NCBI GenBank assembly: GCA_007120685.1
Contig: SKNG01000453.1
Coordinates: 1-6,469 of the forward strand
Direction of reading: 5' to 3'
Length of the DNA stretch: 6,469 nt
From: Paracoccaceae bacterium
GTDB taxonomy: Bacteria; Pseudomonadota; Alphaproteobacteria; Rhodobacterales; Rhodobacteraceae
Of this stretch, positions 1-5,551 are shown one piece after another (the stretch's first letter is position 1; every line of letters begins with the position of its first letter). Below the pieces are notes generated by a model. It was not told the origin of the DNA, searched no databases, and was given only the letters and a program-made list of their open reading frames with translations. Made by a program: the position numbers and the translations under genes.

Positions 1-120
1 CAGCTCCCGCAATCAGCTCTCGGCAGCAAGGCGCCCTTGCAGGCGATGAAGGAATGGCACAAACTCAAGCCACAGCTGTTCAGGAAGCAGCCATACTACC
101 TTCCGGGATGTGACACGTAA
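1..120 (+). CDS. IS481-family transposase, C-terminal 39 residues (partial)
   Basis: Frame 1 is open from the first base to TAA at 118-120 and ends in KQPYYLPGCDT. Before that come SALGSKAPLQAMKEW and HKLKPQLF. This matches the end of IS481-family DDE transposases as I remember it: after the integrase core, a short basic tail carries the segment that mentions use of the protein as 'LPQSALGSKTPLQAM'-like. The enzyme cuts and joins the ends of its element with an RNase H-fold DDE active site. That domain lies upstream of the window, so I cannot judge whether the whole protein is intact. The stop sits 45 bp before the proposed IS end, a normal arrangement for a compact IS. Confidence 0.7.
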   Translation, partial: QLPQSALGSKAPLQAMKEWHKLKPQLFRKQPYYLPGCDT

Positions 121-165
121 GATGTCATGCATTGTCAATGATGGCGATACCCGCAACAGTTGACA
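121..165. repeat. Probable terminal inverted repeat region of the IS
   Basis: This is the non-coding segment between the transposase stop and the inferred IS end. It contains two direct copies of TGTCA ten bases apart (123-127 and 133-137), a short palindrome CATTGTCAATG (130-140), and TGTCAA (133-138) inverted against the terminal TTGACA (160-165). Such small repeats are typical of transposase binding and cleavage ends. The assignment is inferred from position and from the TGTCAA terminus, because the left end is not available for comparison. Confidence 0.45.
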
Positions 166-276
166 GAGCTTTTATGCCCGCCTCTTCTTACCTCCAGCGC
201 TTCGATGCGTCCGGGACGAATGTTGAACCTAATCGGTTTACGTGCCGCACCTGCAGTCAGGGCCACTCCCCTTAAC

Positions 277-430
277 ACCCCCGCCCACGCAAGATACACA
301 ATAATAACAACCCCTTAACCCCCTGTCCACGCGTGGCCGCTTCGCCCCTACTTCCGTCCCTCCCCTCGCCTGACCACTTGACACCCCCCGGCCTTCTCCC
401 AAAGCTCCCCCCGCCAGCCCAAGCCAGCAG
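277..430 (+). other. C-rich, G-poor untranslated leader upstream of the ZIP gene
   Basis: Between the IS end (165) and the ZIP start (442) I find no credible gene, tRNA or named riboswitch. Much of this stretch is strikingly C-rich on the coding strand: by hand count, bases 341-430 hold 49 C and 13 G. It includes runs such as ACACCCCCCGG and GCTCCCCCCG. An AT-richer patch, CACAATAATAACAACC, lies at about 297-312, and a 10-bp palindrome, CCACGCGTGG, at 327-336. C-rich, G-poor, poorly structured RNA is the classic composition of Rho loading (rut) sites, so a Rho-dependent terminator or attenuator is possible. It could also be simple compositional skew. Confidence 0.35.
378..406 (+). promoter_or_regulatory. 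Weak candidate promoter for the ZIP gene
   Basis: A perfect TTGACA (378-383) is followed 17 bp later by AAAGCT (401-406), which matches the TATAAT consensus at only two positions. The -35 element and spacing are right for a housekeeping sigma factor, but the -10 is poor and the setting is C-rich. The resulting leader would be about 30 nt. This is the best-placed candidate I can see, offered with low confidence. No Zur-, Mur- or Fur-like operator was recognised near it. Confidence 0.2.
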
Positions 431-433
431 GAG
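429..433 (+). promoter_or_regulatory. Ribosome binding site of the ZIP gene
   Basis: AGGAG lies 8 nt before ATG 442. It supports that start over the upstream reading frames, which lack such a motif. Confidence 0.6.
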
Positions 434-441
434 CCCGCCCC

Positions 442-1179
442 ATGGCCGAGCCCACCATCCCGCTCGTCTTCGCCGCCGCGCTGATCACCGCGCTGGCCAC
501 GGGCCTCGGCGCCCTGCCCCTGCTCGCCGGGCGCCACATTACCGCGCGCTGGCTGGGCATCGGCAATGCCGTCGCCGCCGGGCTGATGCTCGCCGCCTGC
601 TACTCCCTGATCGTCGAGGGGTTCGAATTCAGCGCGCCGCGCACCCTCGCCGGGCTGCTCGCCGGGGTCGGGCTGATCATGCTCGCCAATCGCTGGCTGA
701 AACGCCACAAGGGCGCCAGTATCGCCAATGTCCAGGGCGCGGATGCCACCAAGATCCTGCTGATCGTCGGCATCATGACCGCCCATTCCGCCGCCGAGGG
801 GGTGGGCGTCGGCGTCGGCTATGGCGGCGGGCGGGAACTGGGCGATTTCATCACCATCGCCATCGCGCTCCATAACGTCCCCGAGGGGCTGGCCATCGCC
901 CTGATCATGGTCCCCCGCGGCGCGACGGTGATGAAAGCCGCGCTCTGGAGCATCTTTTCCAGCCTGCCGCAGCCGCTGCTGGCGGTGCCGGCTTTCCTCT
1001 TCGTGCTGACCTTCGCGCCGTGGCTGCCGGTGGGGCTGGGGCTGGCCGCCGGGGCGATGCTGTGGATGATCTTTTCCGAACTGCTGCCCGAGGCCAGCGC
1101 CGGTATGGGCAACGAGGGACTGGGCGCCGTGGTGGTGGTGGCCTTCACGGCGATGATGGGCGTGACCCTCCTGATCTGA
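442..1179 (+). CDS. ZIP-family divalent metal cation transporter
   Basis: A 245-residue, very hydrophobic inner-membrane protein that probably moves Zn2+ or related divalent metals (Fe2+, Mn2+) into the cytoplasm. The family signatures are clear. The first metal helix carries TAHSAAEG (H115, E119), and the next carries LHNVPEGLAI (H144, N145, P147, E148, G149), the hallmark HNxPEG motif whose His and Glu form the binuclear metal site. A third conserved segment, GAMLWMIFSELLPEA, carries E213 and E217. About seven or eight membrane segments can be drawn; the first starts near residue 7 and the last ends at the C-terminus. The loop around residues 86-103, between the third and fourth helices, is short and holds only one histidine, H89, so there is no His-rich variable loop. 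The length is normal for bacterial GufA/ZupT-like members. The start is fixed by AGGAG 8 nt upstream. Metal specificity cannot be read from the sequence, so no gene symbol is given. The metallo-RNase gene follows after 66 bp. Confidence 0.9.
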   Translation: MAEPTIPLVFAAALITALATGLGALPLLAGRHITARWLGIGNAVAAGLMLAACYSLIVEGFEFSAPRTLAGLLAGVGLIMLANRWLKRHKGASIANVQGADATKILLIVGIMTAHSAAEGVGVGVGYGGGRELGDFITIAIALHNVPEGLAIALIMVPRGATVMKAALWSIFSSLPQPLLAVPAFLFVLTFAPWLPVGLGLAAGAMLWMIFSELLPEASAGMGNEGLGAVVVVAFTAMMGVTLLI

Positions 1180-1232
1180 GGCGCCGGCGCCCCCTACCCC
1201 TCGCCTGCCCCACCCGCTAGGCTCCGCCCCGG

Positions 1233-1239
1233 AAAGGAG
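1233..1239 (+). promoter_or_regulatory. Strong ribosome binding site of the metallo-RNase gene
   Basis: AAAGGAG sits 6 nt before ATG 1246. It fixes that start and implies efficient independent initiation in the short gap after the ZIP gene. Confidence 0.7.
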
Positions 1240-1245
1240 CCGCCG

Positions 1246-2838
1246 ATGTTTCCCCGCCTGACCTTCCATGGCGCCGCAAGGGCCGTCACCGGTTCCTGCT
1301 ACCGGCTAGAGACCCAGCACGGCGCGCTGCTCATAGATTGCGGCATGTTCCAGGGGCCGAAGACCGAGAAGGAGTTGAATTACCGCCCCTTCCCCTTCCA
1401 GCCGGCCGATCTGCAGGGCGTCATCCTGACCCATGCCCATATCGACCATGCGGGCCTCTTGCCCAAACTGGTGCGTGACGGCTTCAAGGGCGCCATTCAC
1501 GCCACGCCCGCCACCGCCGACCTGGCCGCCGTCATGCTGCCCGACAGCGCCCATATCCAGGCGACCGAGGTCCGCGCGCTCAACCGCCGCAAGGCCCGCG
1601 CCCCGGCCGAGGAGGTGGAGCCCATCTATGACGGCGGCCACGTGGACCGCACCCTCGCCCTGTTCCGCCCGCAGGATTATGGCCAGTGGTTCGGCCCCCT
1701 GCCCGGCGTGCGCGCGCGGCTGTGGAACGCGGGGCATATGCTGGGTTCGGCCTCGGTCGAACTGGAGGTGGCGCTGAGCGGCCACAAGCACCCGCTGCGG
1801 CTCTTGTTCTCCGGCGACCTCGGCCCCGCTGCGAAGCTCTTGCACCCGGACCCCGAGGCGCCGACGGGTCTGGACTATGTGATCTGCGAGGGCACCTATG
1901 GCGACGCCGACCGCCCCGCCACCACCGAGGCCGAGCGCCGTGCCCGGCTGCGCGACGAGGTGCGCGCGGCGATGCATCCGCGCGGCGCGCTGATCATCCC
2001 CTCCTTTGCCGTCGAACGCGCGCAGGAGGTGATCGCCGATCTGATGCAGCTGATGGACGAGGGCGACCTGGCCCCCATCCCCGTGCATGTCGATTCGCCG
2101 CTGGCGCTGCGCGCCACCCAGGTCTTTGCCCGCCACAAGGGCGAGATCGAGGGCGGGCGGCGGTTTCGGGAACTGCTGGGCTCGAAGAACCTGCATTTCA
2201 CCCAGACGGTGGAACAGAGCATGGCGCTGGACAATCTGCGCGATTTCCACATCGTCATTGCGGCGTCGGGGATGTGCGAGGCCGGGCGCATCCGCCACCG
2301 GCTGAAAACCTGGCTGTGGCGGGACGAGGCGACGGTGCTGTTTGTCGGTTATCAGGCCGAGGGCACGCTGGGCCGCATCCTGCGCGATGGCGCCGCTTCG
2401 GTGCGGATCCAGGGCGAGGTCTACCGGGTGCGGGCGCGAATCCGCGCCATCGACAGCTATTCCGGCCATGCCGATGCCGGCGAACTGGCGGCCTGGCTGG
2501 CGGCGCGGGCACCGATTGCGCATGAGGTCTTCCTGACCCATGGCGAGGAGGCAGCGCTGAAGGCATTGGCCGAGCGTCTGGCGCCGGAATATGGCGCCTC
2601 GCGCCTCCTGCGCCCGGTGCTGGACGAGGTGTTCGAGCTGACCCCGGCCGGCGCCCGCGCGCCGGAAGAGCGGCCGCCGCCGCGCCTGCGGCCGGATCAG
2701 GTGGGGCGGCTGGACTGGCATAACGAGGTGTCGAAGCTGTTTCTGGACATCAACGACGCGCTGGCCCAGACGGCCGATGCGAAGCGGCGCAACGTGCTGA
2801 TCCGGCGGCTGCGGCGGGCGCTGGAAGGTGAGGAATAG
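1246..2838 (+). CDS. Beta-CASP metallo-beta-lactamase RNase (MBL-fold RNA-processing exo/endonuclease family)
   Basis: A 530-residue soluble, probably cytoplasmic protein of the CPSF73/TTHA0252 type, expected to cut RNA phosphodiester bonds with two zinc ions. All nine expected active-site positions are present. D31 lies in LIDCGM, and H63, H65, D67 and H68 in THAHIDHAG. H164 lies in NAGHMLGSA, D191 in FSGDLG, E215 (motif A) in ICEGTYGD, H408 (motif B) in SYSGHAD and H432 (motif C) in LTHGEE. The lactamase fold spans about residues 1-210. The beta-CASP insert spans about 215-390 and includes IPSFAVERAQE, HVDSPLA and ASGMCEAGRIRHRL. The RNA-specificity (RMMBL) segment is at about 395-455. A tail of roughly 70 residues (about 462-530), Pro/Arg-rich and then helical, goes beyond the minimal family core. 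The RNA substrate is unknown. It could be co-transcribed with the ZIP gene, although the strong own RBS allows independent translation. It is not RNase J: it lacks that family's layout and length. Confidence 0.9.
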   Translation: MFPRLTFHGAARAVTGSCYRLETQHGALLIDCGMFQGPKTEKELNYRPFPFQPADLQGVILTHAHIDHAGLLPKLVRDGFKGAIHATPATADLAAVMLPDSAHIQATEVRALNRRKARAPAEEVEPIYDGGHVDRTLALFRPQDYGQWFGPLPGVRARLWNAGHMLGSASVELEVALSGHKHPLRLLFSGDLGPAAKLLHPDPEAPTGLDYVICEGTYGDADRPATTEAERRARLRDEVRAAMHPRGALIIPSFAVERAQEVIADLMQLMDEGDLAPIPVHVDSPLALRATQVFARHKGEIEGGRRFRELLGSKNLHFTQTVEQSMALDNLRDFHIVIAASGMCEAGRIRHRLKTWLWRDEATVLFVGYQAEGTLGRILRDGAASVRIQGEVYRVRARIRAIDSYSGHADAGELAAWLAARAPIAHEVFLTHGEEAALKALAERLAPEYGASRLLRPVLDEVFELTPAGARAPEERPPPRLRPDQVGRLDWHNEVSKLFLDINDALAQTADAKRRNVLIRRLRRALEGEE

Positions 2839-2863
2839 CCGCTGCGATGGCCTTGCCAGCGGC
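2838..2863 (+). other. Stem-loop just after the metallo-RNase stop
   Basis: GCCGCTG (2838-2844) and CAGCGGC (2857-2863) are perfect inverted repeats around a 12-base loop, starting on the last base of the TAG stop. No T run follows, so this is not a standard intrinsic terminator. It may protect the 3' end of the mRNA or may be chance in GC-rich DNA. Confidence 0.3.
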
Positions 2864-2887
2864 GCGGGCGCCGGGCAGGGTAACGCC

Positions 2888-3904
2888 ATGGTGAGTGCCA
2901 GCGAGATCATGGACGAGAAAACGCTGCGGGCGTGGCTTGAAGGCCGGCCGCAGACCGACTCGGTGGCAATTGCGCTTCGGGCGGCGCTGCGGGTGTTTCC
3001 GATTTGGGCGGCAGCGATGGACGAGCGCTGGGCGCAGGAACTTGATTTGACAAGCCTGACGGTTCTTCGCTGTGCATTAGCCGTTGGGGTCTACATCGGG
3101 GAAACGACCCTAACGGTTAATCAAGCCGCACACGCCACCGCCGACGTCACCGACGTCGCCGTCGCCCTCGCCACTGACTTCGCCGACGCCACCCGCGCCG
3201 CCCCCGCCACCCGCGCCGCCGCCGCCAGCGCCGCCGCCCGCGCCGCCACCACTGCCGCCACCGCCGCCCACGCCACCGACGCCGCTGCATTGTGGCGGGG
3301 ATTGCGTGAAGATGCGATCGCGCTCGAAACTGACGTAGATTGTCGCATCCTGCCTCTCTGGTCCGATGCCCCGCCTAAGTGGTTCGAGGCACTAGAAAAC
3401 AGCTTCCTCGGACTTTGGGACCGCGAGCCAGACACCTGGGATTTCTGGCGCCGCTGGTGGATCGGCGCGCGCGACGGCAAGCCGATGGACTGGGAATTGC
3501 AAAAACGCATCGCCCTTATCCCGCACGGTGAATGGTTAAGGAACGACCCTGCCCACGTCGCGACGCTGATCCGCGAGATCGAGGCTGAGTTCGCACGAGA
3601 GCGCACCGACAATGCCGAGCGGATTGAGGTGAATCCCGAAACCGGGCGTCTGCGGCTGGTGCCGACTTCTGCGCTTCCCGCTGACATCTCCACTCTTACA
3701 CGAAGCAACATTACGGCCGCGCTGGACCTTTTCGACGCCCAACCGCAAGATCAATACAGCGCGCTGGACCCTGCACGCGCCCGGCTGCGGAACGCCCTTG
3801 AACAAACCCCGGACATGCCGGTGGTCCTGTTCGACGCTTGCGCAAGCGCAGTGCGGATCACGATGGACCGTGCCTCCACCCGGTCGATCCCGGCTCCTGA
3901 ATAG
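2888..3904 (+). CDS. W-rich hypothetical protein, N-terminal part (probably truncated by an in-frame TAG)
   Basis: Reading from ATG 2888 gives 338 residues. I chose it because AGGG lies 7 nt upstream. A GTG at 2828 would overlap the previous gene with no clear ribosome site, and ATG 2909 is another option. I cannot assign a function. Visible parts are a helical N-terminus (1-75, with KTLRAWLEGR and AIALRAALRV), an Ala-rich tract (81-134), and a tryptophan-rich region (135-235). The last contains LWRGLREDAI, a W184/W187/W190/W191 cluster and GKPMDWELQKRIALIPHGEW. Then come NPETGRLRLVP (249-259) and a helical end. This order of elements is one I recall from recurrent hypothetical proteins of Rhodobacterales, which normally run on to a longer C-terminus. 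Here TAG at 3902-3904 stops the frame, yet the same frame stays coding-like beyond it. Codons such as CTA, GTA, TTA and TGT are commoner than in the neighbouring genes, suggesting later acquisition or relaxed selection. Confidence 0.6.
   Translation: MVSASEIMDEKTLRAWLEGRPQTDSVAIALRAALRVFPIWAAAMDERWAQELDLTSLTVLRCALAVGVYIGETTLTVNQAAHATADVTDVAVALATDFADATRAAPATRAAAASAAARAATTAATAAHATDAAALWRGLREDAIALETDVDCRILPLWSDAPPKWFEALENSFLGLWDREPDTWDFWRRWWIGARDGKPMDWELQKRIALIPHGEWLRNDPAHVATLIREIEAEFARERTDNAERIEVNPETGRLRLVPTSALPADISTLTRSNITAALDLFDAQPQDQYSALDPARARLRNALEQTPDMPVVLFDACASAVRITMDRASTRSIPAPE
3128..3289 (+). repeat. Degenerate GCC-type triplet tract coding for an Ala-rich segment
   Basis: These 54 codons encode residues 81-134 of the hypothetical protein. 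By hand count, 28 residues are Ala, 9 Thr and 5 Asp, and 49 of the 54 codons end in C, with none ending in G or T except two ACT and one GCT. The pattern is an alternation of GCC with ACC, GAC, CGC and GTC, with runs of up to four GCC. It suggests growth by triplet slippage followed by point divergence. At the protein level it would form a long, small-residue helix or flexible linker. It lies between the N-terminal helical part and the W-rich part, so its length could vary without breaking either. Confidence 0.7.
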
Positions 3905-4335
3905 GACGCTCTGATTGCCGAATTCCTTCGCCTCCTGCGCGAGGCCGGGACCGATATCGCCGCCCATGATCCCCGCACGCGCTATGTGTTATCCCGACGT
4001 CTGGAAACGCGCGGCGAGGCGCCCCTTGTTGAGGCGCAAGAGGCGTACTTGTCCTCAGCAACGCGGTCGCAGAACACGCAGAGGGTGAACTGGCCACAAG
4101 TCTGCCGCTCGACGCAGAGACGGCAACCAATCCGCAGACCAACACCGAAGAACGCCGGGACAGCGGCTTCAGGATTTCCGGACGGTTGCTTCGTGTCGCG
4201 ATAGTGTCGGGTGTGCTGGGTCTGGGCTATATCGGAGATGCGATTACGGGGGCCAAGAAAATCACCTGGCTGGCCCAGCGTCCCGAATGGCGGCAAGTTC
4301 TTGATGCCATATGGCGGTTTCTGGGTATGGGCTAG
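3905..4335 (+). pseudogene. Decayed C-terminal continuation of the W-rich hypothetical gene
   Basis: Directly after the TAG, the same frame continues with DALIAEFLRLLREAGTDI and then RYVLSRRLETRGEAPLVE, which is normal helical protein sequence. From about 4060 that frame degrades into Arg/Gln/Thr-rich text and stops at 4202-4204. Meanwhile frame 1, blocked by TGA at 4030-4032, becomes coding-like: NAVAEHAEGELATSLPLDAE, then GRLLRVAIVSGVLGLGYI (a possible membrane helix, about 4180-4245) and WRQVLDAIWRFLGMG, ending at TAG 4333-4335. The switch is in the -1 direction, equal to loss of one base (or gain of two) near 4040-4060. Frame 1 has no ATG, GTG or TTG and no ribosome site before the coding-like part, so it is unlikely to be a separate gene. 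Joined, the pieces would make an ancestral protein of about 480 residues, possibly membrane-anchored at its end. Two sequencing errors are an alternative explanation. Confidence 0.65.
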
Positions 4336-4414
4336 GCGCCTGAACTACCTACCCCCGCTTCCCCCCGCCCGCGTCCCGCGTTAACGTGCCGCCAACCGGA
4401 GCGATGACGGGCGC

Positions 4415-5551
4415 ATGGCGCGGCTAGACAGATACATACTGGCCCAGCTTCTGTGGGTCTTCGGCTTCTTTGCGCTGGTGCTGGTGGCCGTTACCTGGGT
4501 CAACCGGGCGGTGCGGCTGTTCGACCAGCTGATCGCCGACGGCCAGCCGATGCTGGTGTTTCTGGAATTCACCCTGCTCAGCCTGCCGATGCTGATCCGC
4601 ACCGTGCTGCCCATCGCCGCCTTCGTCGCCGCCATTTATGTCACCCTGTCGCTGCTGCGCTCCAGCGAACTGACGGTGATGCGCGCGGCCGGCCTGTCGC
4701 CCTGGCGGCTGGCGCGGCCGGTGGCGCTGTTCGGGCTGATCGTCGCCGTCTTCCTGGGCGCGCTGATGCATTTCCTGATCCCCGCCGCCCGCGCGCAACT
4801 GGCCGAACGTCAGGCCGAAATCGCCCAGAACATCACCAGCGGTCTCTTGCAGGCCGGCGTCTTCCAGCACCCCGGCGCGGGGCTCACGGTCTTCATCAGC
4901 GACATCACCCCGGAAGGCGGGTTGCGCGGGGTCTATCTGTCCGACCACCGCTCGGCCGCGCAGCGTGTGGACTACACCGCCCGCAGCGCCCTGATCGTGC
5001 CCGAACGCACGGGGCCTAAACTGGTGATGATCGACGGTTTTGCCCAGATCTACGACCGCCGCACGGGCCGGCTCTTCACCACCAGCTTCGGCGATTTCAC
5101 CTATGATCTGGGCGCCTTCATCGGCCCGGCCGGGCGCGGGCGCTCGGTGCAGGAACTGGCCACGCGCGAGTTGATCGTCCCGTCCGCCGCGCTGCTGGAA
5201 GAAACCCGCGCCACCCCGGCGCAACTGCGCTACGAACTGGCGCTGCGGCTGGTTGATCCGCTGATGGCGCTGGCCACGGCGCTGCTGGGCTTTGCGGTGC
5301 TGCTGGCCAGCCGGTTCAGCCGGCTGGGCTTCTGGCGGCCGGTGCTGGTGGCGGTGGTGCTGCTGGGCCTGACGCAGGTGCTGGCCAATGCGCTGGCAGG
5401 CCCCGCGCTGCGCGCGCCGGACCGGGCCTGGCTGGCCGCCCTGCCGTTGCTGGCCGCGCTGGCCGGGGTGGCGCTGATCCTGGCGCAGGCCAGCCGCCGA
5501 CGCCGGGTGCCGACAACAGGGCAGGAGCCAGGAAAGGAGGCGGCGGGATGA
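4415..5551 (+). CDS. lptF: LPS export ABC transporter permease LptF
   Basis: A 378-residue inner-membrane protein, one of the two permease subunits of LptB2FG, which extracts lipopolysaccharide from the outer leaflet of the inner membrane and passes it to the LptC/A/D bridge. The YjgP/YjgQ fold is clear. MARLDRYILAQLL leads into TM1 (about 13-30), followed by WVNRAVRLFDQLI. TM2 spans about 52-80, then comes the coupling helix LRSSELTVMRAAGLS (81-95) that contacts the ATPase LptB, then TM3 (about 100-122). A periplasmic beta-jellyroll-like domain covers about 125-265 (with GVFQHPGAGLTVFISDI and MIDGFAQIYD), and three C-terminal TMs lie at about 280-297, 305-322 and 338-356. The tail is basic and short. 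The start gives the usual N-terminus. The only purine-rich motif, GGAG at 4398-4401, is 13 nt upstream, which is rather far. No convincing promoter is seen in the 79-bp gap. It overlaps lptG by four bases. LptF was preferred over LptG for this gene because of the N-terminal sequence and gene order. Confidence 0.9.
   Translation: MARLDRYILAQLLWVFGFFALVLVAVTWVNRAVRLFDQLIADGQPMLVFLEFTLLSLPMLIRTVLPIAAFVAAIYVTLSLLRSSELTVMRAAGLSPWRLARPVALFGLIVAVFLGALMHFLIPAARAQLAERQAEIAQNITSGLLQAGVFQHPGAGLTVFISDITPEGGLRGVYLSDHRSAAQRVDYTARSALIVPERTGPKLVMIDGFAQIYDRRTGRLFTTSFGDFTYDLGAFIGPAGRGRSVQELATRELIVPSAALLEETRATPAQLRYELALRLVDPLMALATALLGFAVLLASRFSRLGFWRPVLVAVVLLGLTQVLANALAGPALRAPDRAWLAALPLLAALAGVALILAQASRRRRVPTTGQEPGKEAAG
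5533..5540 (+). promoter_or_regulatory. Strong ribosome binding site of lptG inside the end of lptF
   Basis: AAAGGAGG, a near-perfect anti-16S match, lies 7 nt before ATG 5548 and within the last codons of lptF. It decides the lptG start and supports efficient re-initiation. Confidence 0.75.

Larger units (their letters stand above)
1..165 (+). mobile_element. 3' end of an IS481-family insertion sequence (cut by window edge)
   Basis: The window opens inside an insertion sequence. Bases 1-120 encode the transposase C-terminus. Bases 121-165 are non-coding and end in TTGACA, the complement of a TGTCAA start, which fits IS481-type ends that begin with TGT. The other end lies outside the window, so neither the matching inverted repeat nor a target-site duplication can be checked. 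The boundary at 165 is therefore inferred. The family call rests on the transposase tail, which I recognise from alphaproteobacterial IS481 elements. Nothing suggests that the element's 3' end is damaged. Confidence 0.65.

Noticed and set aside
205..318. Short open frame of 37 codons between the IS and the ZIP gene
   Set aside because: It has no ribosome binding site, and its translation resembles no protein I know and shows no domain-like pattern.
327..336. Palindrome CCACGCGTGG as an operator
   Set aside because: A single 10-bp GC palindrome matches no regulator site I know, and there is no second copy near it.
1180..1191. Perfect 12-bp palindrome GGCGCCGGCGCC right after the ZIP stop, as a terminator
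   Set aside because: It has no loop and no following T run, and such GC palindromes arise easily at this base composition.
2828..2887. GTG 2828 as start of the W-rich gene
   Set aside because: It overlaps the end of the metallo-RNase gene and lacks a good ribosome site. ATG 2888, with AGGG 7 nt upstream, is more plausible.
4301..4331. TTGATG with a downstream TATGGG as an lptF promoter
   Set aside because: The spacing is 19 bp and the -10 matches at only three positions, which is too weak to list.
4404..4406. ATG 4404 as the lptF start
   Set aside because: It is in another frame from lptF. The expected LptF N-terminus begins at ATG 4415.
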